Source: an uncultured Eubacteriales bacterium (GTDB lineage: Bacteria; Bacillota; Clostridia; Oscillospirales; CAG-272). From it: DNA of 64,000 nucleotides. The position numbers and the translations under genes are program-made. Below, in pieces: positions 8,257-16,591 of the stretch. A model generated the notes under the pieces. That model was given only the letters and a program-made list of their open reading frames with translations. It was not told where the DNA came from and searched no databases. The first letter of the stretch is position 1. Every line of letters starts with the position of its first letter. The stretch lies in the NCBI GenBank assembly GCA_934486825.1, contig CAKSQF010000007.1, positions 1-64,000 on the forward strand, given 5' to 3'.

Positions 8257-8613
8257 TCAGAACTTAAGTCCGCCGGCACGTGCGCCTTCGGCAAGTTCGT
8301 GTACTCTTCCGTGATAGAGATATCCGCCGCGGTCGAAAACTACTTCCGAAATGCCCTTGGCTACCGCACGCTGTGCAAGAAGCTCGCCAACCTTTTTTGC
8401 CGCTTCTTTGTTATCACCGTTTTCGAATTCCTTCTCATAGGAAGAAGCTGCAACGAGGGTCACTCCGTTCGTATCATCGATGATCTGAGCAGAAATATTG
8501 GCATTTGAGCGATACACGCAAAGGCGCGGACGCTCAGCCGTACCCGAAATCTTCGCTCTGACTCTTGCGTGTCTCTTTTTACGCTGAATGTTGGAGTCTT
8601 TTCTTGATACCAT
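8257..8613 (-). CDS. rplR: 50S ribosomal protein L18
   Basis: 118 residues; the basic N-terminus (MVSRKDSNIQRKKRHARVRA) and RLCVYRSNANISAQIIDD mark the 5S rRNA-binding L18 family, and the end (YLYHGRVHELAEGARAGGLKF) is the conserved terminus. It helps to anchor 5S rRNA in the central protuberance. The gene lies between rplF and rpsE in the spc portion. Confidence 0.97.
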   Translation of the reverse strand: MVSRKDSNIQRKKRHARVRAKISGTAERPRLCVYRSNANISAQIIDDTNGVTLVAASSYEKEFENGDNKEAAKKVGELLAQRAVAKGISEVVFDRGGYLYHGRVHELAEGARAGGLKF

Positions 8614-8631
8614 CTTATTGTACTCCTTTCA

Positions 8632-9180
8632 TTACTTACCGGACTTACCGGTCTTGCCCGCTTTGCGGCGGATGTGCTCATCAGCATACTTGATTCCCTT
8701 GCCCTTGTAGGGTTCCGGGGGTCTCTTCTTTCTGATGACTGCTGCCACTTCTCCGACCTTCTGCTTATCGATTCCGTGTACGATAATCGTGGATGAGTCG
8801 GGCACCTCGAATGTGATTCCTTCGCTCTCTTCTACGCTTATGCCGTGTGAATATCCGAGTGAGAGCTGAAGCGTCTTTCCGCTCTTTGCGGCTCTGTATC
8901 CGACGCCGTTTATCTCAAGACGCTTTGTAAAACCCTCGGTTACACCGGTAATCATATTATGAATAAGTGTACGTGTAAGACCGTGGAGCGATTTATTGAA
9001 CTTCTCGTCATCGGGACGCTTTACGATTATTTCGTTACCCTCAACCTCGATTGTCATGTTGGGGTGAAACTTCTCGGTCAGTGACCCTTTGGGTCCCTTT
9101 ACGGTTACGGTATTCTCGGCGCCGAGTGTTACCTCTACTCCTGCGGGGACCAGTACAGGTTTTCTACCAATTCTTGACAT
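8632..9180 (-). CDS. rplF: 50S ribosomal protein L6
   Basis: 182 residues made of two repeated alpha/beta domains, starting MSRIGRKPVLVPAGVEVTL, with the C-terminal signature KRPPEPYKGKGIKYADE. L6 lies near the sarcin-ricin loop. Its last residues form a Lys/Gly tail (KAGKTGKSGK). It lies between rpsH and rplR. Confidence 0.97.
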   Translation of the reverse strand: MSRIGRKPVLVPAGVEVTLGAENTVTVKGPKGSLTEKFHPNMTIEVEGNEIIVKRPDDEKFNKSLHGLTRTLIHNMITGVTEGFTKRLEINGVGYRAAKSGKTLQLSLGYSHGISVEESEGITFEVPDSSTIIVHGIDKQKVGEVAAVIRKKRPPEPYKGKGIKYADEHIRRKAGKTGKSGK

Positions 9181-9199
9181 ATCTATACTCTCCCTTCAA

Positions 9200-9595
9200 T
9201 TACCATACAAACGCAAGGATTTCGCCGCCGACATTCTCTTCGCGAGCCTTCTTATCGGTCATGACGCCCTTTGATGTCGATACGATCGCAATACCGAGTC
9301 CGTTCATGACCTTGGGCATGTCCTCGCAGCCTGCGTATATACGAAGACCGGGCTTGGACACGCGGCGAAGTCCCTGAATGACCTTCTGCTTGCCGATGTA
9401 CTTGAGTGTGATACGGATTACTCCCTGCTTGCCATCCTCTATTACCTGATAGCCCTTGATATATCCTTCGGAAAGAAGAATATCGGCAATTGCCTTCTTC
9501 ATATTGGATGCGGGGACATCAACGCTTTCGTGCTTTGCGTTGTTTGCATTACGGATTCTTGTCAGCATATCCGCAATTACGTCAGAAATTTGCAT
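9200..9595 (-). CDS. rpsH: 30S ribosomal protein S8
   Basis: 131 residues from the ATG at 9595, preceded by AAGGAGG; the longer frame to 9649 has no supporting site. Contains the family signatures IADMLTRIRNAN and the C-terminal STSKGVMTDKKARE. S8 is a primary 16S rRNA binder and, in other bacteria, represses the spc operon. The gap of about 140 nt upstream is unusually long for this cluster and holds a UUCG-capped hairpin candidate. Confidence 0.97.
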   Translation of the reverse strand: MQISDVIADMLTRIRNANNAKHESVDVPASNMKKAIADILLSEGYIKGYQVIEDGKQGVIRITLKYIGKQKVIQGLRRVSKPGLRIYAGCEDMPKVMNGLGIAIVSTSKGVMTDKKAREENVGGEILAFVW

Positions 9596-9736
9596 ATTTT
9601 TTTCCTCCTTATGCAAGTGATTTGTTCTTGCTGCCCCGAAGGGCTGCATATCGGCGGTTGAAATCCTTCGATTTCCCTTCCGATTAGTTGGAGATCAAAT
9701 TATATTTACTAATTTGACAGGTTATCCCGGTCAGAT
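9596..9736 (-). promoter_or_regulatory. Long intercistronic spacer between rpsN and rpsH
   Basis: This spacer of about 140 nt is the longest inside the ribosomal cluster. On the minus strand it contains GCCC-TTCG-GGGC, a stable tetraloop hairpin, shortly before the rpsH ribosome-binding site, and an AT-rich patch with TATAAT but no matching -35. It could be an RNA processing or autoregulatory (S8-type) site; nothing in the sequence proves it. Confidence 0.35.
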
Positions 9737-9922
9737 TTACCAGGAAGCCTTTCTCACGCCCGGAATCTCGCCCTTGTATGCAAGCTCGCGGAAGCATATA
9801 CGGCAGATACCGTACTTACGCATATATGCATGAGGACGACCGCAGATTTTGCATCTGTTATATTCACGGGTAGAGAACTTCTGAGGTCTTTGCTGCTTGT
9901 TTATCATTGACTTTTTAGCCAT
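9737..9922 (-). CDS. rpsN: 30S ribosomal protein S14, zinc (type Z) form
   Basis: 61 residues, the short C+ version of S14. Cysteines occur as CKICGRPH and CRICF about 15 residues apart, forming the zinc site; the C-terminus LAYKGEIPGVRKASW is the family end. It sits in the 30S head. It lies between rplE and rpsH, the normal location for the housekeeping copy. Confidence 0.96.
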   Translation of the reverse strand: MAKKSMINKQQRPQKFSTREYNRCKICGRPHAYMRKYGICRICFRELAYKGEIPGVRKASW

Positions 9923-9946
9923 TTCTTTGTTTCCCTCCTGTAAATA

Positions 9947-10486
9947 TTATTTTGCGAACGGTGCGCCCATCAGCGTAAGAAGCTCTTTGGCTTCCTCATC
10001 CGTTGTGGCGGTCGTTACAAACGCGATGTCCATTCCACGGATCTTATCGATCTTATCGTACTCGATTTCGGGGAATATGAGCTGTTCCTTCAGTCCGAGG
10101 CTGTAATTTCCTCTTCCGTCGAAGCCGTTGGGGTTGATACCCTTGAAGTCACGGACACGGGGAAGTGCCAGATTGAAGAGACGGTCAATGAATTCGTACA
10201 TGATCTCGCCGCGAAGTGTAACCTTTGCGCCGATCTTCATGCCTTCTCTGATCTTGAAGTTTGCAACCGACTTATGTGCAAATGTGGGAACTGCCTTCTG
10301 TCCGGTAATTGCGGTAAGCTCCGCGATTACGGTTTCGATTACCTTGGAATTTTCCTTGGCATCGCCGCAGCCGACATTGACAACAACCTTATCAAACTTC
10401 GGGATCTGCATTACGCTCTTATAGTTGAACTTCTTCATAAGAGCAGGAGCAACTTCTTTTTTATAGTATTCTCTGAGTTCTGACAT
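9947..10486 (-). CDS. rplE: 50S ribosomal protein L5
   Basis: 179 residues with L5 landmarks: QIPKFDKVVVNVGCGDA near the N-terminus, AVPTFAHKSVANFKIREG in the middle and GMDIAFVTTATTDEEAKELL at the end. L5 binds 5S rRNA and contacts S13 and P-site tRNA. It lies 17 nt after rplX, preceded by AAGGAGG. Confidence 0.97.
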   Translation of the reverse strand: MSELREYYKKEVAPALMKKFNYKSVMQIPKFDKVVVNVGCGDAKENSKVIETVIAELTAITGQKAVPTFAHKSVANFKIREGMKIGAKVTLRGEIMYEFIDRLFNLALPRVRDFKGINPNGFDGRGNYSLGLKEQLIFPEIEYDKIDKIRGMDIAFVTTATTDEEAKELLTLMGAPFAK

Positions 10487-10503
10487 TACCTTGCTCCTCC
10501 TTC

Positions 10504-10845
10504 TTAATCAAACTTGTGTCCGCACTTTGTGCAAACACGAACCTTTTTGTCGTCGATCACCTTTACGGTCGAACGGCGGCCTGCCTTGCAGTCGGGGCAG
10601 TAAAGCTGAACCTTGCAGGCATAAATGGGGGCATCGACCTTAAGGATCGCGCTTGTGTCACCCTGTTTTCTTGCCTTGAAATGCTTGCTTACAGTGTGAA
10701 CGCCCTCTACTATTACTTTTCCCTCTTTGGGAGATACCTCAAGAACCTTCGCAGTTTTAACCACGCCGGGCTTCTCGTACTTGTCTTCGTACTTACCGGA
10801 CAGAACAACGACGGTATCGCCTTTTTTTACATGCATTTTTGCCAT
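10504..10845 (-). CDS. rplX: 50S ribosomal protein L24
   Basis: 113 residues with an N-terminal KOW motif (KKGDTVVVLSGKYEDKYEKPG) that starts 50S assembly at the 23S 5' end. The C-terminal half carries CPDCKAGRRST and CTKCGHKFD, two CxxC pairs about 20 residues apart that form a zinc ribbon seen in many Gram-positive L24 proteins. It lies between rplN and rplE. Confidence 0.96.
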   Translation of the reverse strand: MAKMHVKKGDTVVVLSGKYEDKYEKPGVVKTAKVLEVSPKEGKVIVEGVHTVSKHFKARKQGDTSAILKVDAPIYACKVQLYCPDCKAGRRSTVKVIDDKKVRVCTKCGHKFD

Positions 10846-10858
10846 TGTCGTTTCCTCC

Positions 10859-11227
10859 TTACAGTACTTCCGGAGCGAGCGAAAGGATCTTCAGATAATC
10901 CTTATCACGGAGCTCTCTTGCCACAGGCCCGAAGATACGGGTCCCCACAGGGGTCTTATCCGGTTTGATAATTACCGCTGCATTTTCGTCAAACTTGATG
11001 TACGAGCCGTCTGCACGCTTTACGCCGTGAACGGATCTTACAACAACTGCTTTTACAACTTCGCCTTTCTTGACTGTTCCGCCCGGAGTAGCCTTCTTTA
11101 CACATGCTACCACAACGTCGCCGATATTTGCGTAACGTCTGCCGGAACCGCCGAGGACGCGAATACACATGATCTCTTTGGCACCGGTGTTATCGGCAAC
11201 CTTCATACGAGTTTGCTGTTGTATCAC
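10859..11227 (-). CDS. rplN: 50S ribosomal protein L14
   Basis: 122 residues beginning MIQQQTRMKVADNTGAKEIM, with the family motif GDVVVACVKKATPGGTVKKGEVVKAV region and the FGPVARELRDKDYLKILSLA end. L14 lies at the subunit interface. It follows rpsQ by 47 nt and precedes rplX. Confidence 0.97.
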   Translation of the reverse strand: MIQQQTRMKVADNTGAKEIMCIRVLGGSGRRYANIGDVVVACVKKATPGGTVKKGEVVKAVVVRSVHGVKRADGSYIKFDENAAVIIKPDKTPVGTRIFGPVARELRDKDYLKILSLAPEVL

Positions 11228-11274
11228 GATTATTTCCTCCTGTTTTCAACACAATCTTTGTTGTATTGACTCGA

Positions 11275-11541
11275 TTACTTAACCTTTTCGATTATCTCGA
11301 CAAGACGCCATCTCTTCAGCTTCGAAAGAGGTCTTGTCTCCATTACCAGAACCTTATCTCCGATATCGCACTCATTCTTTTCATCCTGAGCGTATACCTT
11401 AAGTGTTCTCTTAATGATCTTGCTGTATTTCGGATGCTTTACGTTGTCTTCTATTGCGACTACGATAGTTTTATCCATTTTATTGCTTACAACCTTGCCG
11501 ACGCGGGTCTTACGGAGGTTGCGCTCTATTGTTTCTGCCAT
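11275..11541 (-). CDS. rpsQ: 30S ribosomal protein S17
   Basis: 88 residues of OB-fold: RKTRVGKVVSNKMDKTIVVA, then KHPKYSKIIKRT, the S17 signature, and the conserved RPLSKLKRWRLVEIIEK. It is a primary binder of 16S rRNA helix 11. It lies 21 nt after rpmC. Confidence 0.97.
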   Translation of the reverse strand: MAETIERNLRKTRVGKVVSNKMDKTIVVAIEDNVKHPKYSKIIKRTLKVYAQDEKNECDIGDKVLVMETRPLSKLKRWRLVEIIEKVK

Positions 11542-11562
11542 GATCGAATCTCCTTCCCTTAC

Positions 11563-11751
11563 TTATGCGTTCTTCTCATGAAGAATGGTCATAACGCGAG
11601 CGATATCCTTCTTGACTTCTGTCATTTTATGAGGGTTATCAAGCTGATTTACCGCATGCTGGAAGCGCAGATTGAACAGTTCTTCTTTCAGTTCGAGAAG
11701 CTTTTTCTCAAGCTCTTCGACAGTCATTTCTCTGATTTCGCTGGTTTTCAC
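11563..11751 (-). CDS. rpmC: 50S ribosomal protein L29
   Basis: 62 residues of helical hairpin, with EELEKKLLELKEELFNLRFQ and the QLDNPHKMTEVKKDIARVMT motif of L29. It surrounds the exit tunnel and contributes to the docking area for SRP and trigger factor. It begins 3 nt after the rplP stop codon. Confidence 0.96.
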   Translation of the reverse strand: MKTSEIREMTVEELEKKLLELKEELFNLRFQHAVNQLDNPHKMTEVKKDIARVMTILHEKNA

Positions 11752-11754
11752 TGC

Positions 11755-12177
11755 TTATGCCTCCTCGGTTGTTTCTTTAACTACGAACTTGCACTTTATC
11801 GGCAGCTTATTGGCTGCAAGACGCATTGCTTCCTTCGCAATATCGGGTGTTACGCCGTCCATTTCGAACATAACTCTGCCCGGCTTTACAACTGCTACCC
11901 AGTATTCGGGCGAGCCTTTACCTGAACCCATTCGGGTCTCTGCCGGCTTTTCGGTGATCGGCTTATCCGGGAATATCTTTATCCAGACCTTACCGCCACG
12001 CTTGGTGTAACGTGTCATCGCAATACGGGCAGCCTCTATCTGATTGCTCGTGATCCATGCAGGCTCGGTTGCAACAAGTCCGTAGGTACCGTTTGTGATG
12101 GTATTTCCACGCGATGCCTTTCCTTTAAGACGACCGCGCTGAACACGTCTGTACTTTACTCTTTTCGGCATTAACAT
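11755..12177 (-). CDS. rplP: 50S ribosomal protein L16
   Basis: 140 residues with MPKRVKYRRVQRGRLKGKAS near the start, GRVWIKIFP-type KVWIKIFPDKPITEKP and GSGKGSPEYWVAVVKPG, all L16 hallmarks. L16 organises the A-site tRNA elbow region. The ATG at 12177 shares its A with the rpsC stop (TAATG), implying coupled translation. A second ATG at 12171 is the usual family start and may be used instead. Confidence 0.96.
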   Translation of the reverse strand: MLMPKRVKYRRVQRGRLKGKASRGNTITNGTYGLVATEPAWITSNQIEAARIAMTRYTKRGGKVWIKIFPDKPITEKPAETRMGSGKGSPEYWVAVVKPGRVMFEMDGVTPDIAKEAMRLAANKLPIKCKFVVKETTEEA

Positions 12178-13031
12178 TACTTGTTACCCCCTTCTTTAGG
12201 CGTTCTGTTACCGTTATTGCCGAAGCTGCGGTTTCCGCCCTGACGAAAGTTGTTGTTTCCGCCCGGTCTGCGGTCGCCCTGTCTGCGATCGCCTTGTCTG
12301 CGGTCGCCCTGTCTGCGGTCACCCTGTCTGCGATCGCCGCGGCGGTCGTTTCTTGCGGGCACCTGCTCAACAGTAGGCATAACAGTAAACTTTTTCTTTA
12401 CATCGGGGAGAACTTCTCCCTTGAAAATCCAGACCTTTACACCGATCTTTCCGTAAGTGGTGTTTGCTTCCCAGAAGCCGTATTCAATATCGGCTCTGAG
12501 GGTCTGAAGCGGAATAGTACCTTCATGATACTGCTCGGTTCTTGCTATATCGGCGCCTGCAAGACGTCCCGAAAGCATAACCTTGATTCCCTTTGCTCCG
12601 AGGCGCATTGTTCTGCCGATGCAGAATCTCATTGCACGACGGAAGGAAACACGGCGCTCAAGCTGACCTGCGATATTCTCTGCAACAAGCTGTGCGTTGA
12701 GATCGGGCTGCTTGATTTCTATTACATTTACGATTGCGGGCTTGCCGACCATTTTCTCGATCTGAGCCTTGAGCTTTTCAATCGATTCGCCACCGCGTCC
12801 GATTACCAGACCCGGTTTTGCGCAATGGATGAAGACTCTGACTTTTTCGCTGTCGCGTTCGATCTCGATCTTCGGCACACCTGCTTCCTGAAGCTGTTTC
12901 TTCAGGGCGGTTCTCAATTTATAATCCGAAACAAGGGTATCACCGAATGTCTCGTCTTTTTCAAACCATCTGGAATCCCAGTTCTTTATGACTCCGACAC
13001 GGAGTCCGTGAGGATTAACCTTCTGACCCAC
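12177..13031 (-). CDS. rpsC: 30S ribosomal protein S3 with repetitive basic tail
   Basis: 284 residues; most S3 proteins have about 210-235. The core is standard: KH domain around GRGGESIEKLKAQIEKMVGK and the C-terminal S3 domain ending near KKKFTVMPTV. Beyond residue ~220 comes a low-complexity tail of GDRRQ units followed by Asn/Gly/Arg-rich sequence (GGNNNFRQGGNRSFGNNGNR). The tail is encoded by 15-nt tandem repeats. S3 lines the mRNA entry channel, so a flexible cationic tail could touch incoming mRNA; that function is inferred. Confidence 0.96.
   Translation of the reverse strand: MGQKVNPHGLRVGVIKNWDSRWFEKDETFGDTLVSDYKLRTALKKQLQEAGVPKIEIERDSEKVRVFIHCAKPGLVIGRGGESIEKLKAQIEKMVGKPAIVNVIEIKQPDLNAQLVAENIAGQLERRVSFRRAMRFCIGRTMRLGAKGIKVMLSGRLAGADIARTEQYHEGTIPLQTLRADIEYGFWEANTTYGKIGVKVWIFKGEVLPDVKKKFTVMPTVEQVPARNDRRGDRRQGDRRQGDRRQGDRRQGDRRPGGNNNFRQGGNRSFGNNGNRTPKEGGNK
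12266..12340 (-). repeat. 15-nt tandem repeat in the S3 tail
   Basis: Five consecutive 15-nt units at 12266, 12281, 12296, 12311 and 12326, differing by one to three bases. On the minus strand each encodes Gly-Asp-Arg-Arg-Gln or a close variant. Because the unit is a multiple of three, copy-number change would keep the frame. Confidence 0.9.
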
Positions 13032-13056
13032 TTTTCTTTACCTCCTTCGCTGAATT

Positions 13057-13410
13057 TCATTCCTTCGTCTTTACGACGATGGTCATATGGCTGGTTCTCT
13101 TGAGAAGGCGATCAAATCCGCCTCTGCCTCTTGCCTGTCCTCTTTTGAGTGTGGGACCGGGGCATACGAAGCACTCGGATACATAAAGATTGCTCTTGTC
13201 AAAATCAGCTATGTTATGCGTCTCCGCATAGTTTACGGCGTTTGCAGTAGCGCTTGCGAGAAGTTTGATCAGATACTCGGACGCGCCTCTGCGTGTATTT
13301 TTAAGAATACCCATTGCCTCGTCCACCTGCTTGCCTCTGATAAGATCAAGCACGATGCAGACTTTGCGGGGGGTAATTCTTGCATATTTCAGATATGCTC
13401 TTGCTTCCAT
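13057..13410 (-). CDS. rplV: 50S ribosomal protein L22
   Basis: 117 residues: MEARAYLKYARITPRKVCIV, then AVNYAETHNIADFDKSNLYV and the terminal loop TLKRGQARGRGGFDRLLKRT, whose extended hairpin lines the polypeptide exit tunnel. It lies between rpsS and rpsC. Confidence 0.97.
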   Translation of the reverse strand: MEARAYLKYARITPRKVCIVLDLIRGKQVDEAMGILKNTRRGASEYLIKLLASATANAVNYAETHNIADFDKSNLYVSECFVCPGPTLKRGQARGRGGFDRLLKRTSHMTIVVKTKE

Positions 13411-13462
13411 AGTTAAGACTTTTGCCTCCCTTCGCTTGTTTTGCGAAATCTAATATTCCGGC

Positions 13463-13744
13463 TTACTTGCCGTTGTTGGATGTCTTTGAACCTGCGTGAC
13501 CCTTAAAGGTCCTCGTAGGCGCGAACTCACCGAGCTTATGTCCGACCATGTCCTCTACGACATATACCGGAACGTGCTTTCTGCCGTCATACACGGCAAT
13601 CGTGTGTCCAACAAAATCGGGATAAATGGTGGAAGCTCTCGACCATGTTTTGATAACCTTTTTCTCTCCTGCCTCGTTCATAGCAGCAATTCTGGTATAG
13701 AGCTTTGCTTCCACGAACGGTGCTTTCTTCAGGCTTCTGCTCAT
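13463..13744 (-). CDS. rpsS: 30S ribosomal protein S19
   Basis: 93 residues reading MSRSLKKAPFVEAKLYTRIA with the S19 signature TIAVYDGRKHVPVYV and the HKLGEFAPTRTFKGHAG end. S19 is in the 30S head and pairs with S13. It lies between rplB and rplV. Confidence 0.97.
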   Translation of the reverse strand: MSRSLKKAPFVEAKLYTRIAAMNEAGEKKVIKTWSRASTIYPDFVGHTIAVYDGRKHVPVYVVEDMVGHKLGEFAPTRTFKGHAGSKTSNNGK

Positions 13745-13761
13745 CTATGTGTGCCTCCTTC

Positions 13762-14595
13762 TTATTTACCTTTTCTGTGTTTGACTATGAACTTCTCGGT
13801 GCGTGCCTTCTTGTTACGGGTCTTGTAACCGAGTGCGGGCTTGCCCCAAGGAGTAACAGGTCCGGGACGACCGACAGGCGCTCTGCCTTCGCCACCGCCG
13901 TGCGGGTGATCGACAGGGTTCATGACCGATCCGCGAACGGTCGGACGGATACCCTTATGACGTGTCTTTCCGGCTTTACCTACCGAAATCGTATCGTGCT
14001 CGATATTGCCGATCTGTCCTATCGTTGCCTTGCAGTCAAGACGGACAAGGCGAACTTCACCGGAAGGAAGTCTTACCTGTGCCATTCCGTTCTCTTTTGC
14101 CATAAGCTGTGCCGCCGTTCCCGCAGAACGTACAAGCTGTGCGCCCTTTCCCGGGTGAAGCTCAATGTTGTTGATAAAAATACCAACCGGAATTGCGCTG
14201 ATCGGAAGCGTGTTGCCGGGCTTTATGTCCGCCTTCTCACCGCTCATGACTACGTCACCTGCCGTAAGTCCGGAGGGAGCAATGATATAAGATCTTGTCT
14301 TATCCTCATATTCCACAAGGGCTATATATGCCGTTCTGTTCGGGTCGTACTCGACTCCGATAACGGTTGCAGGCATATCAAGCTTCTGACGCTTGAAATC
14401 GATTATTCTGTATTTAACTTTGTTTCCGCCGCCCTGATGACGAACAGTTATTCTGCCGTAGCTGTTTCTGCCGGAGTGCTTTTTCTTTACGGTAAGCAGA
14501 TTCTTTTCCGGAGAATGCTTGGTTACTTCATCAAAAGACGGAACAGACATCTGTCTGCGGCCCGGAGTTGTAGGCTTATAAACCTTAACTGCCAT
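13762..14595 (-). CDS. rplB: 50S ribosomal protein L2
   Basis: 277 residues with the RNA-binding domain (LTVKKKHSGRNSYGRITVRH) and the C-terminal domain carrying NPVDHPHGGGEGRAPVGRPG, including the His important for peptidyl-transferase assembly. The end KFIVKHRKGK is standard. It lies between rplW and rpsS. Confidence 0.98.
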   Translation of the reverse strand: MAVKVYKPTTPGRRQMSVPSFDEVTKHSPEKNLLTVKKKHSGRNSYGRITVRHQGGGNKVKYRIIDFKRQKLDMPATVIGVEYDPNRTAYIALVEYEDKTRSYIIAPSGLTAGDVVMSGEKADIKPGNTLPISAIPVGIFINNIELHPGKGAQLVRSAGTAAQLMAKENGMAQVRLPSGEVRLVRLDCKATIGQIGNIEHDTISVGKAGKTRHKGIRPTVRGSVMNPVDHPHGGGEGRAPVGRPGPVTPWGKPALGYKTRNKKARTEKFIVKHRKGK

Positions 14596-14612
14596 TGTCT
14601 GTTTCCTCCTTA

Positions 14613-14906
14613 TTACATCATTCCGTCGAAGAATTCAATCGACTTGGAGTCAGCCGTCAGAGTTACGACAGCTTTCTTCCATTCGCCGGTATATCCTGCG
14701 TACTTGCCGACAGTCTTGGGCTTCTTCTTCATTGTGACGGTATTCACGCTCTTGACCTTTACCTTGAACAGCTTTTCAACTGCATCGGCGATCTCGGGCT
14801 TTGTTGCATCGGAAGCGACGCGGAAGGTATACTTCTTGGACGAGATACCGTCCATGCTCGCTTCTGTGATAATGGGCTTCAGTACAACATCGTATGCTGT
14901 TCTCAT
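14613..14906 (-). CDS. rplW: 50S ribosomal protein L23
   Basis: 97 residues; VLKPIITEASMDGISSKKYT and KVKSVNTVTMKKKPKTVGKY mark L23, the exit-tunnel protein that docks trigger factor and SRP. The ATG overlaps the rplD stop codon by one base (TAATG), so the two genes are probably translationally coupled. Confidence 0.96.
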   Translation of the reverse strand: MRTAYDVVLKPIITEASMDGISSKKYTFRVASDATKPEIADAVEKLFKVKVKSVNTVTMKKKPKTVGKYAGYTGEWKKAVVTLTADSKSIEFFDGMM

Positions 14907-15550
14907 TACGCGTCAGCCTCCTTATTGTTCAGAATGAGATTTTCGAGAATCTTCACTGCTTCGCTTGTGATAACAAGGCTGTTGCAGTTGAGTATCTCAT
15001 ATACATTTACATTGGAAGCGTTTGCGGTTGTCACACCTTCGATGTTCGCAAAAGACTTTACAACCATCTTGTCTGCTTCGGGCAGAACGACGAGCGACTT
15101 CTTTGCGGCACCGATTGCGGAGAGCATTGCAACCATTGTCTTTGTCTTGAACTCAGAGGTCTCGATCTTATCGACTACAATCAGCTCGCTGTCGGCGCAT
15201 TTTGCCGAAAGAGCCGAAATCATTGCAGCCTTTCTGACCTTCTTGTTCATTGCTATTCTGTATGATCTGGGCTTGGGTCCGAGTGCCACGCCGCCGTGTG
15301 TCCACTGAGGAGCGCGGGTCGAGCCCTGTCTTGCACGACCGGTACCCTTCTGCTTCCAGGGCTTTCTTCCGCCGCCGGAAACCTCGGTACGGGTGAGAGT
15401 GGACTGAGTGCCCTGTCTCTGATTCATAAGATATGTTCTGACGTAAGAATGGAGGACCGTCTTATTAACTTCGGCACCGAAAATGCTTTCGTTAAGCTCT
15501 ATCTGTCCGACTTCCTTGCCAGCCATATCAACAACCTTCATATTAGGCAT
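14906..15550 (-). CDS. rplD: 50S ribosomal protein L4
   Basis: 214 residues. The extended loop SGGGRKPWKQKGTGRARQGS reaches into the 23S core and tunnel wall, and the globular domain surrounds it. In enterobacteria L4 represses the S10 operon through the leader; whether this happens here is unknown. It lies 13 nt after rplC. Confidence 0.97.
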   Translation of the reverse strand: MPNMKVVDMAGKEVGQIELNESIFGAEVNKTVLHSYVRTYLMNQRQGTQSTLTRTEVSGGGRKPWKQKGTGRARQGSTRAPQWTHGGVALGPKPRSYRIAMNKKVRKAAMISALSAKCADSELIVVDKIETSEFKTKTMVAMLSAIGAAKKSLVVLPEADKMVVKSFANIEGVTTANASNVNVYEILNCNSLVITSEAVKILENLILNNKEADA

Positions 15551-15563
15551 CGTTTCTTCCTCC

Positions 15564-16199
15564 TCACTTAGACTTTACGGTATTACGAATGAATACGATA
15601 CCGCCGCGAGCTCCGGGAATCGCTCCCTTTACCGCGATTATATTCTTTTCCGCATCTATCTTGGCAACCTCAAGGTTGAGAACAGTCACCTGCTCGTTAC
15701 CGTACTGACCTGCCATATGCTTGTTCTTGTAAATTCTCGAAGGGGTGGAGTTTGCTCCCATTGAGCCGGGCTGACGGTGGATAGGACCGGTACCGTGAGT
15801 CATTCTCAGTGTAGCATTGTTCCAGCGCTTTACGGCACCGCTGTATCCGCGTCCCTTTGTAATTCCGGTAACGTCGACCTTTTCACCTGCCGCAAATACA
15901 TCGGCGGTGACGGTATCGCCTACTTTATATCCGGAAATATCATCAAGACGGAACTCTTTGAGGTGCTTCTTTGCCGCAACGCCGGTTTTCTTTGCAAGTC
16001 CTGCCTCCGGCTTTGTTACCTTCTTTTCGTCTTTGGTTATGAAACCGAGCTGAACTGCTTCATATCCGTCGGTTTCCGTGTTCTTCACCTGCGTTACGGC
16101 GCAGGGGCCTGCCTCAATGACGGTTACGGGGATTACGTTTCCCTTGTCATCGAAGATCTGGGTCATACCGATTTTCTTACCGATAATGCCTTTTTTCAT
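15564..16199 (-). CDS. rplC: 50S ribosomal protein L3
   Basis: 211 residues: MKKGIIGKKIGMTQIFDDKG at the start, and the RMTHGTGPIHRQPGSMGANS loop that nears the peptidyl-transferase centre. It is one of the two proteins that begin 50S assembly. It is second in the operon, preceded by an AGGAGG site. Confidence 0.97.
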   Translation of the reverse strand: MKKGIIGKKIGMTQIFDDKGNVIPVTVIEAGPCAVTQVKNTETDGYEAVQLGFITKDEKKVTKPEAGLAKKTGVAAKKHLKEFRLDDISGYKVGDTVTADVFAAGEKVDVTGITKGRGYSGAVKRWNNATLRMTHGTGPIHRQPGSMGANSTPSRIYKNKHMAGQYGNEQVTVLNLEVAKIDAEKNIIAVKGAIPGARGGIVFIRNTVKSK

Positions 16200-16279
16200 T
16201 TGGATTTCCTCCTGTTTTAGTTATTGGTTGGCGTTTTATGTCTGCCAACTTGACATAAAACTTTCTTCGCCGCGTCTTA

Positions 16280-16591
16280 TCAGAGCTTTATCTCAAATTC
16301 AACGCCGGCAGGAAGTTCCAGTGTCTGAAGCGATTCGATTACCTTCTGAGAAGGCTTTACGATATCGATCAGTCTCTTGTGAGTTCTCATTTCAAACTGC
16401 TCGCGGCTGTCCTTATACTTATGAACTGCACGAAGGATTGTAACGATCTCGCGATCGGTGGGAAGCGGGATGGGTCCCGACACCACTGCGCCGTTGCGCT
16501 TTGCGGTTTCGACGATCTTCTCCGCAGCCTGATCGATCAGTGTATGATCGTAGCTCTTCAGTTTGATTCTGACCTTTTCACTTGTAGCCAT
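16280..16591 (-). CDS. rpsJ: 30S ribosomal protein S10
   Basis: 103 residues: KVRIKLKSYDHTLIDQAAEK and the SGPIPLPTDREIVTILRAVH loop typical of S10, which also acts as NusE in rRNA antitermination. It is the first gene of the ribosomal supercluster, behind a leader of about 270 nt, and is preceded by AAGGAGG. Confidence 0.97.
   Translation of the reverse strand: MATSEKVRIKLKSYDHTLIDQAAEKIVETAKRNGAVVSGPIPLPTDREIVTILRAVHKYKDSREQFEMRTHKRLIDIVKPSQKVIESLQTLELPAGVEFEIKL

Noticed and set aside
8240..8294. N-terminal extension of S5
   Set aside because: No ribosome-binding site for the upstream codon, overlap with rplR, and the shorter start follows AGGAGG and matches the family length.
9640..9720. 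TATAAT in the rpsN-rpsH spacer as an internal promoter
   Set aside because: No acceptable -35 at a workable distance; the genes are in a tight cluster already transcribed from upstream.
12266..12340. Tandem repeats that might be read as a CRISPR or satellite
   Set aside because: Units are 15 nt with no spacers and stay in frame within rpsC, so they are coding repeats.
13705..14937. A 410-codon plus-strand frame antisense to rplB, rplW and rpsS
   Set aside because: Composition is cysteine- and arginine-rich without any recognisable domain; the minus-strand genes are certain.
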